Positions 1-12,769 of a stretch of 64,000 nt of DNA are shown piece by piece. The notes beneath the pieces are model-generated. The model had not been told where the DNA came from. It ran no database searches and saw nothing but the letters and a program-made list of their open reading frames with translations. This DNA is from Lathyrus oleraceus (taxonomy: Eukaryota > Streptophyta > Magnoliopsida > Fabales > Fabaceae). The stretch is from positions 271,184,916 to 271,248,915 of the forward strand of contig NC_066583.1 of assembly GCF_024323335.1 (NCBI RefSeq), written 5' to 3'. A program made the position numbers and the translations under genes. The first letter of the stretch is position 1. The number at the start of each line of letters is the position of its first letter.

Positions 1-74
1 AATAATAACAATTTGATTGACCATAAAAATCTTTTTATTCATAAAATTTTGAAGGATGACATTGAGTACAATTT

Positions 75-1012
75 CAGAAACCAAAATACAAATACAAGAG
101 AAAATAAAACTAATCATCCTAAGGATCCCTTAGCAACGACATCATATGATCTGGTTGCGGATGGGTCGAATCTCGGACTCAAAGGATGTCTTCATCTGAG
201 CCTTCTCAAGGACAAGCTGATCAACAATATTTTTCCAAGCACTGGAAGGTTGAGGCATACTAGAGAAAGATAGACCCTTTGGCTCTCTCTGTCTCTTCAC
301 TGCTCGATCTTCAAGAATCTCAATAAGCGCATCTTTGTCTTTTGACTCAAGTTGCAAATCTTCATGCTTTCATCTCAAAGCATGGAACCTCTCTTCCCAC
401 ATATTGTTCTCTTGCTTCATCTTGGTGAGTGTATCTTCAAACTCCTCTACATCTTGGTTAGGGAGAGTTGATGGCTCAACCACAACTAAAGACATAGGTA
501 TTTCACAAGCATATGGCATCTTCAACTCCAAAGCTCTTTTCTTCAGAAACCAAAATACAAATACAAGAGAAAATAAAACTAATCATCCTAAGGATCCCTT
601 AGCAACGACATCATATGATCTGGTTGCGGATGGGTCGAATCTCAGACTCAAAGGATGTCTTCATCTGAGCCTTCTCAAGGACAAGCTGATCAACAATATT
701 TTTCTAAGCACTGGAAGGTTGAGGCATACTAGAGAAAGGTAGACCCTTTGGCTCTCTCTGTCTCTTCACTGCTCGGTCTTCAAGAATCTCAATAAGCGCA
801 TCTTTGTCTTTTGACTCAAGTTGCAAATCTTCATGCTTTCATCTCAAAGCATGGAACCTCTCTTCCCACATATCGTTCTCTTGCTTCATCTAGGTGAGTG
901 CATCTTCAAACTCCTCTACATCTTGGTTAGGGAGAGTTGATGGCTCAACCACAACCAAAGACATAGGTATTTCACAAGCATATGATATCTTCAACTCCAA
1001 AGCTCTTTTCTT
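75..1012. repeat. 469-bp tandem duplication inside ORF1 of element A
   Basis: Bases 75-543 recur as 544-1012 with roughly ten single-base differences by eye. The sequence TTCA is found at both the junction and the outer ends, so the duplication may have arisen through 4-bp microhomology. It repeats the C-terminal coiled-coil part of ORF1. Element C has only one copy of this region. Confidence 0.93.
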
Positions 1013-2077
1013 CACCCAAATAATGTAAGCTTCCAAAGCTACACAATTGCGCGAACCAAGCTCGGATCTTCCTTTCCTATGCACATTATGCCAAGAATGT
1101 GTCATCCTTTTCTTCAAAATTTAGGGATCTTTAACCTCTTGATAAAATAAGCCTTCTAACTGAGTATTATTAGGTTTATCTTTCAAGGGGAACCCTAGCT
1201 GACGACAGGCCAAAGCAGGGTTGTAGTTGATTCCTCCTTGTGTACCAATGAGGGGCACATTAGAGAACTCACCATAACTGTCAATAATGTCCACACTACT
1301 CAATGCAGAGTCATACCAAACAATATCATTATTAGTGAGAGACATAAGTCTCTGGGACCACTGTAGACATTGCTTATTCTCCAAGAAAGCAGCCGTCTGA
1401 GGCAAGTGCGAAATAAACCACTTCTACAGAAGAGGAACACAACAAACAATAGTTCCACCACCTTTATAATTCCTCAAATTCAAAGAGAAATACATGTCAC
1501 CCAACAGAGTCGGAACAAGATTCCCAATCAAGAAGATTCTAATGGCGTTAACATCAACAAAACCGTCACTGTTAGGGAATAAAGCTAGACCATAGATGAG
1601 CAATACAAATATGGATTCAAAAACATCCATACTACCGGCTTGAACAAAGACAATAGCTTTACCAATGAGGAACTCAGAAGTCAACCCAAGAATACCTCAT
1701 TTCTTCACCAAATGAGCATCAATCTCATATTTCTTCAGATGAAGAGCTTCAGCTATGACATGAGATATGGGAATCTCTTCCAATCCACTAAAAGGTACCC
1801 ACTCAGATAAAGGTATTCCCAAAAGATGGGCATACTCCTCTAACGTAGGCATAAGCTGATAATCAGGAAAAGTGAAGCACCGGTAGAGAGGATCATAGAA
1901 CTGAACGAAAACACTCAAAAGTCTTTCAACCACATCAACAGATAATACAGACAAGAGCTTCCCATGACGTTATTTGAAGTCTAAGGGATCTAATGCAAAG
2001 GATGACAACTTCCTTAGCTCTTTCAAATCAGGACATCTGAAACCATACTTCTTAGTGTTCCTGCATCCACAATCCAT
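122..2077 (-). pseudogene. ORF1 (plant-mobile-domain-like plus coiled coil) of element A, broken
   Basis: The reading frame starts at an ATG at 2077-2075 with an N-terminus (MDCG, then FRCPDLKEL) shared with ORF1 of element C. A central block containing QFYDP, RCFTFPDY and EEYAHLLGI resembles the plant mobile domain fold (DUF7745-like), and a Glu/Lys-rich coiled-coil C-terminus follows. Several in-frame stops interrupt it, for example near 1967, 1696, 1420 and 1119. The 469-bp duplication repeats its 3' end. ORF1 is the extra ORF that precedes gag in Ogre elements; its function is unknown. This copy cannot make a full protein. Confidence 0.75.
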
Positions 2078-2914
2078 GGTCGAAAAATATTTGCAAACAA
2101 GACCTTAGTTCCTTGAATTTTTTTTTTGTGATGAATGCTATGGTGCGCATGTATGCATGAGTGCAACAATCACAAGCAAGAGATCACACACAAGGTAAGC
2201 ACAAACAAAGGTCAAGGGATAAATCAAGTTATCATTAATATCAATATCCATTTTGGTGGATTATGGTTTTCACCTTATCAACACCCAAGTTCCGTTGATA
2301 TTGATGAGACTTGATCGAATCAACCAAGAATCAAAGGGTTTGTTGTGAGTCACGAGCATGGAGTCAGGTTAAGAACCATCCCAAAGGAGTGTATTAAGGA
2401 TAAAAACATGTAGATCATGTTCTATCAAAGTTACCATAGTCTTAATCCCATCTATCGGATATTACAGGTTAGGATGAATGACTCATCAACCCATAATATT
2501 CTCAAGAGAGACTCGTCTAAGTGTAGTATCGTGTAACAACTTTTATCAGGTCTACACCTGAACAGTCTCCGCATTACGTCCTAAATAGGCCAAGTTGGGT
2601 TAAATGTTCTACGATCCTCAGCTTCTCGGACCCCAAATCAGAGAAAGAAGCCTAACCATAAATAACTTGTGTGACATCAATAACTCCAAAAGGGTCTCCA
2701 CTGAGTAGATGGGTCTCAATCCAACTTGTTAAGGACTACTGCACACAAGTTGAACATGACTACACCATCCTTCTATCCTAATTGCACTCAAGTTAGGGTT
2801 AGAACTTATCTCACCACTCAGAGATCACCAAGCATAACAAATAGATTATATCACACAAACAAATATACAAATATATACACATAAAAAAGTAGGCTAAACC
2901 CACTGAGGACTACT
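2078..2914 (-). other. Untranslated leader of element A between PBS and ORF1
   Basis: No convincing coding frame is present. By position this is the 5' leader of element A, where a packaging signal would be expected. I see no strong repeat or hairpin in it. Confidence 0.6.
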
Positions 2915-2931
2915 CCTCAACAGAGTCGCCA
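2915..2931 (-). promoter_or_regulatory. Primer-binding site of element A
   Basis: The minus strand reads TGGCGACTCTGTTGAGG, nine bases inside the 5' LTR end. It matches the PBS of element B (TGGCGACTCTGCTGGGG) at 15 of 17 positions. Ogre elements are known to use a tRNA-Arg type PBS; I name the tRNA from memory. Confidence 0.8.
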
Positions 2932-5667
2932 CTTGATTTCTGTAGCGGTAAATTCATGACCATCGAGCTATGGATAAGCTTGACATCAATAAAACCACAG
3001 TCGCCACCGTGTTTTTATTGTTTCCAAAGGAAAAGGGAAAAGTACGAACAAAATCCAAAGATAAGAAGTTTTCAAATCAAAACTAATAAAATGCCAGAGA
3101 TTACAGGTAAGGGGGTTGGTTACACAGAGGGAAGGTGTTAGCACCCAAAGTTTCCTAGGTACTCCTAGGGAGCCCTTTTTTATGTGCGTATGTGTTTTTG
3201 GTATAAAAGATATTTGAGAAAAATAGAGTGTGGGGATGAGAAAATAATTCATTGATTATATTTATGTGTTTGACAAGACCTTCAGACTTTTTCCTACATA
3301 CCAATATAAAAATGAGGGATCAAAACCTCGTAGTTCGTGGTAACGATTTCAAAGTTGGTGACTTGCTTTTAATCAAAAGTTTAAATGAAAAGAGGCACAA
3401 AGGGCCAACAAATTTTAATGAAGTTGTTTGTTTTTCTTTTGTCTTTGGAAATTTTAAGTCAATATGATTAAGTTTATTTACAAATTTTATTTAAGAAAGA
3501 GTTTGGAAATCCATTGGCATAAGGCCAAAGTTTCTATAAGGTCTAACTTTGAAATCACAAGCAAAGAAGATTTTGAAAAGGGAAGAGATTTTGAAATTTA
3601 AGAAAATGGGAGGAGATGAAGAGGTTATCCTAAGCATAAAATTAAAATTTAAGATTTGAAAAGATCTGACCAATGGGATGCAATCCAATAGACAAGAATG
3701 TCATATAGAAAACCCACTTTCCATTTGGACTTTAAGTCAAGCAATAATCAACAAGAAAATATCAATATCCAAACATCAAGAAGATCAAGGCATCAAATAA
3801 AGATATCCACATCCAAGCAAGCAATTTCCATAGCTAGCAGTCTTCTTTGTCTTCTCATGTACCAGATGGAATATCCCTTGATAAACTCAAAAAAAAGCAT
3901 CAGACACAAGATCAAAATAACAATTAGTACCAATACAAAGTAGCAGATGAATTCAAACAAATCCCAAGACTTGCACCAGATGAAGGTTCAATTCACAATA
4001 ACTTGGTTTCAAAATATTGGCATTGTCCAAGTCCTTTTTGCACAGGGAATGTTGCCTAATCCTAAGTCCAAAAGTTCAGTTCAAGATCAACAGTCCACCA
4101 AACATTTCTTAGGGTTTTTGTTATTATTAAGTAATTTAAAGTCCTAAGACCATAAACAAAACAAAAATGCATAAACAATATATATAATCACAAGATATGG
4201 CTCAAATGAGTAAAGTGAAAATGACATAAACATAAACAAGTTATATGAAATGTAAATGGAAATGACTGATAAATGGCTGAAGGTTAAATTGCATAAAGCA
4301 AATGACTTGAAAGTAAAGTAATATTAACAAGAGTTAGTCAAATTTTAGTCAAGGGTTAGTCAAGTGTTAGTGGTATTTTTTACTGATTAATTCATTCTTT
4401 GGAGAACACTTAACCATCCATTCATAAGCATGGATCGTTAAACCAAGACATCTTCCATGAGAAGGGCTCCAAATTGGATAATTCAACAAGTACGCCACTA
4501 GCTCTCATGAAAGTAAAAAAGGTCAAGTTTTTACACAATACCATGAAGAATGAGAGGCTTACAATCTCACTTACTAGAATGCTATGTCTTTAGGGTCAAA
4601 TTTAGCTCTATGTTAAGCAATCGTAATTAGACTTATGTAGAAGTCACAACTATCTGAGGTCGGGCAATAAAAATTTAGGTGTTAATGCATGTTAGATATT
4701 TGGTATAATGAACTCAAACTCCTAAAACATATCACACACTAAACGAAAAAAGATCAAGAGGGATGAACATATCTCAGTCATACTTGTATTGGTTCATCTG
4801 ACACAAGGTCATATATGAACTAATTAGCCCTAAGGCATTAGAGATTTCATTAGTCAAATGCGGGAATGGGAAAGAATAGGGATGAAGATGAAGAGGGATG
4901 GGAATGGGAGAAACACAAATTGGTCATGGGAGGAATTTTATCAAATTAAAATCATTCATTCATTTTGGGAGATGAAATGTACATTTCATCAATCCCCTAA
5001 ATCCAATGATTTTAATCAAACAAAAGTCAAATCAACCTTGACCAAGGCCCAAACAAATAGTCAAACATCACAAAACCATAAAAATGGCTCAACATAATTT
5101 TTACACATTTAATCAATTAAAAATCAATTTAAAAATACATTAAAATACAATTTAATTTGGTCAAAACCTAAAATCTCTTCAAAACACCAAATAACTGGCC
5201 AAGAGATTTATCCTAGGTCAAACAAGGTCAAAGGACCTTAGACAAAAATTTTTATGACTTTTAAAAAGTCAGAAGTATTTTTAAACAATTAAAAATATGC
5301 ACAAAAACATTTAATTCATGAAAAATATCAAAACTAATCCAAAAAAATAATTTTAATTCATAATATGAAAGAGAAAAATATTTAAATATTTTTGGTGAAA
5401 GTCCCATATTTTTTGGATTAAAAATGAAATTAATATGAATTAAACAAAATAAAAGGATTAAACATAAAATTAGAAATTAAAATAAAAATAGAAAAAACAA
5501 GGGCCATCAGATCTCCTTCATTAATTGAGGTGGCAGATCTGATGGCCACACGTGCGCGTTCCATGGTGGACCTTGGTCAAACAGATGTACGCGTGGTAAT
5601 CAAATGGAACAGTCCAAATTATAACATTTAAACTTAATCAGATGGTCAGGAAGTGTGACAACACACC

Positions 5668-5687
5668 ACCGGAGCCAGGGCTCCGGT
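5668..5687 (-). other. GC-rich hairpin in the LTR leader of element A
   Basis: ACCGGAGCC and GGCTCCGGT form a perfect 9-bp stem around a 2-base centre. It lies about 560 bases downstream of the TATA box, as in the other LTR families here. As RNA the loop would open the innermost pair or two. Confidence 0.6.
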
Positions 5688-6239
5688 CATCTTCCCCGGT
5701 GACCTCCAACGGACTGGTCTAACTGCATTTCAATGGAAAATTACAACAAGGACACTATTTCAAAGAGAAAATGCTCAGGATCACGAATATGGCCTCAATT
5801 TTCTCCAATTCCAAGTATATAAAAAAATACAGGGATTTGAATTTTGAGAATCATGAACTGAGATGCTTTGATTCGACCTCCAAGCAACTCAATCTTGTTG
5901 CCTACATTGATAGGACTTCAGCCAAACAAAAATCAGAAAGAATAGTGAAGAATTGAGAGAGAATCGAAGAGATGAAAGTTCTGGAAAATCACATTCGAGT
6001 GAGCTTCAAACTTGCTTGATCTTGCTTCCAATTAGCCTTGGCTCGACTTCAGAAGCTTGTTAGAGTTGAATTGGATCAAGGAAAAGCTTAGACTCTTGGA
6101 GTTTCAATCTCAAAACAGAAACAGTTTTGAAGCTTGATTTTCAAATGAAAGCCTTCAAGATTATCCTTTAATGGCGAGGGTTTGGATTGTAGGTTCAAAG
6201 CTTGGGAATGAGGTCCTTAATTCTGAGCCAAGAGGGTCT

Positions 6240-6249
6240 TATTTATAGG
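6240..6249 (-). promoter_or_regulatory. TATA box of the element A LTR
   Basis: The minus strand reads CCTATAAATA followed by AGACCCTCTTGG. The aligned sites in LTR B (10594-10603) and in the solo LTR (45048-45057) keep the TATA core, which supports this as the U3 promoter. Confidence 0.7.
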
Positions 6250-7747
6250 CTATGCATTTGATTTTCACACACCTCCAAAATTGGCCAAAATTAGCAATTC
6301 CTTGCATGCTTGCATGGGCGTGTGATAGGCCCGTCAAATGATGCTATCAGGTCCAAAATCACCAATATGCAATGCTGAAATCATGTCATGTGGTCATGCA
6401 AAGGATATTGAAAAGTGAATGTGAAATCCATTCAAATGAACCTTTGAAAAGAACCCATATGCAAGTCCTCCATTTCTTGGCCAAATGAGATAATCTTGGA
6501 CTTTTTGAAAAGGTGAGATCAAGGGGAGAAACTTTCATGTTGCACACTTTTCCGTTTGAAGGTTGGATCATGATGAATTTTGAAGTGGAATTTTGGAAAA
6601 TCAAACATATTTGAAAAGTTTCTAAGTACGAAGCCAAATGTTCACTTCTTCCACCTTGAATAACTTTTGTTATGGTCTTCAAATGGAAAACGTTACTTCA
6701 TCAAAGTTGTAGCTCTTTTAAACCTATTCAATTAGGTCACAAATGTGATCTCATTTGGATTTGGCATGAAGGAGTTATGCATTTTAGAAGTTGAGGAAAA
6801 TCACTTGTTCAATGGTAGTGGCCCAAAATGACCTATAATGTTTCCTCTTGGAACATGCACTTTAAATTTGAATTTGAACTTCTTCCAAGAAAAAAAGTTG
6901 GAGAGTACATCTTGAATTTGATCATGAAACTAGAATGGCTTTCATATCAGAAAAATTGAGCAAGTTATGGTTCTTGGAAGTTGACCTCCTAACTAGGGTT
7001 TTGACAAAATGACCTATAATCTTTCATCATAAAAAATGACTTTCCAAGAAAAACTAGCTCTTTAATTAAACATGAAAGTTGTTTGGAATTTCATAAGGAG
7101 TAACTTTGATCTTGGAATAACTTTCATATGATAAATTGTTGTAGGATATAGGGTCTAAGGAACATCAGTTTTGATTAGTTGACTTTCTCTGGTCAACCAC
7201 CATGAACCATCTTGCTAACTTGACATTCTCTTGATATTTGGGACTCATGGAGAATTATATATGAAGAAGATGATGTTATATTAAGTATCCCTTGAAATAT
7301 TTGATCAAATGATGAAGAAACATGTTGAGGAAGTCATACAAGATACCTAGATGAATTAGGGTTTCTAAGGAAACCTAGCTTCAGACTCTTGATGATTTCT
7401 TGATCAAAATGATAAATGAAGATCATGGCGATACATATATGATGTCTAGAGTCAATGTGAACCATCTCTTGATTAGTCTCATTGCATTGAGGATCTTAAA
7501 CCCTAGATATAAGCTTGATGAAGCATAGGTGAACACACACACTACCTACAAAAGAAGTAAACTATACATTGACATATTTTTGGTATTTTGGTTAGTAAAT
7601 AATGAAACACAAAGTATGATACAATCAAATGTGCTTGGTGATCTCTCCCAATGCAAACCTAATGAATGAGGGATAAGGAGGATGACAAAGCTAATACATA
7701 TGATGAGATGGCATGAGGGGTCTTAGGGTGAAAATTTGGGTCTTACA

Positions 7748-8429
7748 TATGGTAACTGCTTTGAAGTTATCAAAGAATTTGAACAAAACTTCTCTTGAAG
7801 AACTGGTTAGTTCTTTAAGAATTCATGAGATTGATCTCGGGGAAGAAGAGCCCAATAGAAAGAGAAAATATGTTACTCTGAAGTCTTCAGGAAGATATGA
7901 GAAGACAAAGGCTCTTCAAGCAGAAACAAATGAAGAGTCTAAAGAGGAATCTGAAGAAGAAGATGAATTGTCTCTTCTATCCAGAAGCTTCAATCAAGTC
8001 TGGAAGAAAATGCAAGGAAAATTCAGAGGACAAAGACGGATAGGTGGTCGTTCTGAGTCCACTTCTAGATTCAAGAAAGCTGGAGCTGGCAAAGAACTCA
8101 CGTGCTTTGAGTGCAAGGAGCCTGGCCATTTCAAGAATGAATGTCCCAATTTAAAGAAAGACAGACCTAAAAAGAACTTCAGAGGAAAGAAGAAGGGTAT
8201 GATGGTGACATGGGATGATTCAGAGTCTTTAGAAGATGACTCTAATGAAGATCAAGCTAACATAGCTTACACAGAAGCTCCTGAAGAAATGATTCAATCA
8301 GAATCTAAGTCAGATTCTAAAGAGGTCTTTTTTGAACTATCTCGTTCTGAACTTGAATCTAGTTTATTTGAAGTTTTAGACAAGTATTAGAATCTTATGG
8401 ACAAATACAAGGATCTGAAGAAGATTCGT
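7748..8429 (+). pseudogene. Ty1/copia gag fragment (UBN2-type with CCHC zinc knuckle)
   Basis: The frame from 7748 to a stop at 8388-8390 encodes a helical segment (TALKLSKNLNKTSLEELVSSL), a Glu-rich stretch, a basic stretch, and a canonical CCHC knuckle, C-X2-C-X4-H-X4-C (CFECKEPGHFKNEC, around 8103-8144). Acidic low-complexity sequence follows. This is the copia gag layout, most like the SIRE/Maximus lineage, though the lineage is my inference. Both ends are cut exactly at LTR termini: the 5' LTR end of element A on the left and the 3' LTR end of element C on the right. It is therefore the remnant of an older host element. The first codons upstream of 7748 are LTR sequence, not gag. Confidence 0.85.
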
Positions 8430-11400
8430 TGTAGCAGTAAATTCGTGACCACTGAGATATTGGTTAGCTCAACTTCAATAAAACAAGAGTCGCCACCGCG
8501 CTTTTATTATTTCCAAAGGAAAAAGGAAAAAGTATGAACAAAACCCAAAGATAAGAAGTTTTCAAATAATAACTAATAAAATGTCAGAGATTACAGGTAA
8601 GGGGTTTGGTTACACAGAGGAAAGGTATTAGCACCCAAAGTGTCTTAGGTACTCCTAGGGGGGCCTTTTTGTGTGTAAGTGTTTTAGTTAAAAAAAAGAT
8701 GTTTGATAAAAAAGGAATGACGGGATGATAAAAGAATTCATTAATTATATTTTTGTCTTTTACAAGACCTTCGGTCTTATGCCTACGTACTAACATAAAA
8801 ATGAGGGATCAAAACCCTGTAGTTCATGGTAGAAATTTCAAAGAAATGGGTGGATTGATTTTAAAAAAATCTTAAATATCTTTTGTTATCAAAGGGAGAA
8901 TACTCAACCAAACATCCACCGATAATGAGGGATTTTCAACATAAATGGAAAAGAGGTACAAACTTCACACAATACCATGAGGAATAGGAGACTTACAATC
9001 TCACTTACAAAAATGCTATGTCTTTGGGACAAATTTAGCTCTATCTTAAGCAATCATAAATGGACTTATGTAGAATTCATAACTATCTGAGGCCGGGAAA
9101 TAAAAATATTGGTGTTAATGCATGCTAGAGACAAGGTACAAAGACCAAGCTCCCAAAGCATACCACAAAAAAAGGGGGATGAACCTATCTCAATCAGGCT
9201 TATGTTGATTCATCTGACACAAGGTCATTGATGAATCAACTAGCATTTGATATTGTGAGAAGTCGTTGTCCATGGAGGGTTTGGGAAAGAATTGAGATAA
9301 AGATGAAGAGATGAAGTGAAAGATAATCCCAAATTGATCAAGGGATGAACATCACTTGATCAATACTATCCATTCATCTTGAGGGATGAAGTTCATACTT
9401 CATCAACCCCCTAAATCCAATAGTATTTATCAAATTTAAGTCCAATTCAACCAAGATCAAGGCCAAATAGAAGATAAGTCAACACAAAGTCCATCAAATA
9501 GCTCAAACCAATTTTAAAGCAATTAAACAATTAAAATTCAATTTTTAAATGAATAAAAATGCATTTTAAAAGATAAAGAACCTCAAAGGACCTTAGACTA
9601 TTTTTTTTGGAATTTTTGAAAAGTCATAAGTATTTAAAACCAATTAAAAACAAGTCAAAAATCATTAAATTCACTAAAAATATCATATCCAATCCAAAAA
9701 TTAATTTTAATTCAGAAAATGGAAGAGGAAATTATTTGAATTTTTTTTGTGAAATTCCCATATTTTTTTGGATTAAAATTGAATTTATAATAAATTTAAT
9801 AATAAAATGGTATTTTAAAAATTAAATTAAAAAATCAAATAATCAGAAAAAATGAGGCCCATCAGATCTCCCTCATTAATTGAGGTGGCAGATCTGATGG
9901 CCACGCACATCAATTCCATCATGGTCCAAAGTCAGTGTGCACGTACGCATGGTATGCAAGATCAATGGATGAGATTATAACGTGGCGATGGGATCAAACG
10001 ACTTGGATAATACCAACACATCACTCGAGCCATAGCTCCGATCGTCTTCTCCGGTCACCCTCACCGGACTGGTCAGGACCAAAATATCACCAAAATTAAT
10101 GGATCATATGTCATTTTGAAGAGAAAATCATGAGGATCTCGAATCTGACCTCCAATTTATCCAACTCTCACTCTATAAAAAGATATGTGGAGTTGAAGAT
10201 TGAGGTTCCATGACTGAGTTGCTTCGATTCAACCTCAAAGCAACTCAATCTTATTGCCTACATTGATAGGACTTCAGCCAAGAAAAATTTAAGCAAAATT
10301 ATGGAAAAATGAGAGGGAATCAAAGACTTGAAAATCTGGAAAAATCACCTCCAGGTTCTAGTGTTTAGGCTTGATCTCGATTGAAATTCAGTTGGTCTTG
10401 CTTCCTCTTGCTTGCAGGAGATTATTAGAACAAAAATGGATGTGAACCCTTGGAGTTCTAGCTCAAAAACAGAAAGTGAACTAAAACTCAATTTCTAAGG
10501 AAATCTTCAAGGTGGTCTTTCAATGGAGGCTATGGGATTGTTGATCAAAGCTTGGGCAAGGGTCCCTTCCTTAATTTTGAGGCCAATGAACTCATTATAT
10601 AGGCCTTGCAAAGTGATTTTCACACCATTCAAAATTGAATCCAAAAATAGCAAGTTGTGCGCATGGGTGCATGGGCATGGATTTAGGCCCAAGTAATGAT
10701 GCAATATACTTCGAATTCATGCACAATGGATGCTGAGATTATAACACGGAAGCATGCAAAAGAGATTAACATTTGAGTGCAAAAGTTGCCAAATTGGGGC
10801 ATGCAAAGGAACCATGCACAAGTCCCTCAATTTTGACCCAAATGTAATGATCTTGGACTCTTTAGAAAGATAGCATGAAGGGGAAAAACTTTTATGTTGG
10901 AACTGTTTCCATTTGAAGCTTGGAACTTGATGAATTCTAACCTTGAAGTTGGAGGAATCAAACATACTTGAAAATTTTCTAAGTTAAAAGTCAAATGACC
11001 CCTTTTTCCACTTTGAATAACTTTTGCTATGAGCTTCAAATGACTTTTGTTCCTTCTACAAAGTTGTATATATTTCAATTATCTTATATTTGGTCACAAA
11101 TTTGACACCATTTAGATCTTGCATGATGGAGTTATGGATTTTAGAAGTTGAGGAAAATTGCTTGTTCAATGATAATGGCCAAAATGGACCTATAATGTTT
11201 CCTTATGGCACATGCTTGAAAGTAGAATTTGACATTTCCCAAAGAAGAAAAGTTGGAGAAGACATATTTATATTTATCATGAAACTTGTATTATCTTCAT
11301 ATCATAAAAGTTGAGCAAGTTATGGTTCTTAGAAGTTAACCTTTTATCTAGGGCACATACAAAATGACCTATAATCTTTCACCATAAAAATGACTTTCCA

Positions 11401-12111
11401 AGAAAAATTAGATCTTGATGCCAACATGAAAGTTGTTTGGAATTTCATAAAGAGTAATGTTTATCTTAGAATCACTTTCATATGGCAAAAATTGTAGGAG
11501 ATAGGGTTTAGGGAACCCTAGATTTGACCAGTTGACTTTTCTGGTCAACCTCCTTGAACCAACTTGTAAACTTGAAGTTATTTTGCTATTTGAGTCTCAT
11601 GGAGGATCATATATGCTTATGATGATGAAAAATTAATTATCCCATGATATCTTTGATAAAATGTTAAAGAAACCTGCTGAGGAAGGCACACAAGATACCC
11701 AGATGAATTAGGGCTTCCTTGTTAAACAAGCTTCAAACTCTTTATGAATTCTTGATCAAAAAACAAATGAAGAAATGGGGATCCATATATTATGCTTAGA
11801 ACCAATGTGGACCTTTGCTTGCTTGATTCCTTGCACTGAGGGCTTCAAACCCTAGTTGTGAACTTGATGAGACATAGGTGGACATACACACTACCTACAA
11901 AAAAACAAAGCTACACTAGACATATTTTTGGGTATTTTGGTTAGTAAACAAAGAAAAATAAATTATGATACAATCACAAATGCTTGGTGATCTCTCCTAA
12001 TGCAAACCCAATGAATGATAGGTGATGAGGATACCAAGTTGTGATCCCAATGCCAATGCAAATATGATGAGATGGCATGAGAGATCTTAGGGTTAAAATT
12101 GGGGTCTTACA
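8430..12111 (-). repeat. 3' LTR of element C (about 3.7 kb)
   Basis: The minus strand starts TGTAAGACCCC right after a PPT-like AAGGGCAGC and ends CTGCTACA, bordered by copia gag. It is the same family as LTR A but about 1.1 kb shorter through an internal gap near 8830-8900. A degenerate TATA (CCTATATAAT, 10603-10594) and a U5 PBS-like site (8486-8495, TGGCGACTCT on minus) are conserved. The leader hairpin is degenerate here (about 10025-10045). No gene is supported inside. Confidence 0.88.
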
Positions 12112-12322
12112 GCTGCCCTTATTTAAGGTCATTCTATCCGGGGATATGAAGGTTAAAATCTTTGTATCAACGCGGTAGAATGGACTTAAATAACAACATC
12201 AAGAAACAAATTTTGGTCCCGAAGAGACCTCATGATGCATATGATATGAATGTAAAAATAATCTTTGTGGGGAATATATTGCCACAAAGGAAAAGGATCC
12301 GGGAGAGATTGAAAGTCCACAG
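12112..12322 (-). other. 3' end of the element C internal region with PPT-like tract
   Basis: The minus strand ends in AAGGGCAGC directly before the 3' LTR, the same AGGGGCAGC-type signal seen in B and N. The remaining roughly 200 bases are 3' UTR that continues at 42681 once B is removed. The open frame at 12162-12548 crosses the junction with B and is not a gene. Confidence 0.75.
12318..12322. repeat. Target-site duplication CACAG, left copy, of element B
   Basis: CACAG directly precedes the LTR start (TGTCGCAACC at 12323) and recurs at 42676-42680 directly after the LTR end (TGTTACA at 42675). A perfect 5-bp duplication is standard for Ty3/gypsy integration. Confidence 0.95.
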
Positions 12323-12769
12323 TGTCGCAACCGCGAAAAACAACCGGCGGGAAAACACAAAACAAACAGAGCCGCCACCGTGCGTTATTTATCCCAAAAG
12401 AGGGAAAGGAAACGCTCGAAGTAAACCTGGAAAGGAAATGGTCTTACGACCAGAGATTTCAAGGATCGGGAGTCGGTTACGCAAGGGGAAGGTAATAGCA
12501 CCCCCTCACGTCCGTCATACTCGACGGGATCCACGCTCAGAAGGATAGAATAAGGTTGCTGAATAACTGCTCAAAAGAATGCACACACACTGGAATAAAA
12601 CACAGATGGAAGAAGAGGGGAACGGACTCGCTAGGATATCGTATCCTATGCCTACGTATCTCATTTGGAATGAGAATCAGAGTTACCGTAGTTCGGCTAA
12701 CGCACGCCAAACAAAACGCTAAACGGAGACGCTGAGACGTCAGAGCAAACGCCCAAACACAAACTGGAA

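Larger units (their letters stand above)
1..7747 (-). mobile_element. Element A: 5' part of an Ogre-like Ty3/gypsy retrotransposon, running off the left edge
   Basis: Read on the minus strand the order is 5' LTR (7747 to 2941), tRNA-type PBS (2931 to 2915), leader, then a broken ORF1 (2077 to about 122). Gag and everything downstream lie outside the window. The LTR belongs to the same family as the 3' LTR of element C, and ORF1 is homologous along its length to ORF1 of C. The right flank (7748 onward) is copia gag, so A inserted into a copia element. The left TSD cannot be seen; the right one would be TATGG. Confidence 0.85.
2941..7747 (-). repeat. 5' LTR of element A (about 4.8 kb)
   Basis: On the minus strand it starts TGTAAGACCC and ends ACCGCTACA, giving the TG...CA ends of an LTR. 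It aligns with the 8430-12111 LTR but carries roughly 1 kb (about 3430 to 4400) that the latter lacks. It contains a TATA box, a GC hairpin, a paired U3 motif spaced 181 bp and a PBS-like motif in U5 (2999-3006). The open frames inside it (for example 4858-5097 and 6386-6682) are not supported as genes. Confidence 0.9.

Noticed and set aside
8430..12111. LTR A and LTR C as the two LTRs of a single short element around the copia gag
   Set aside because: A PBS lies to the left of LTR A and a PPT-like tract to the right of LTR C, so they are a 5' LTR and a 3' LTR of two different minus-strand elements; the gag between them is copia-type and on the other strand.
12162..12548. A 128-codon plus-strand frame
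   Set aside because: It crosses the junction between the element C 3' UTR and the LTR of element B, and the B part is LTR that recurs at 38278 onward.
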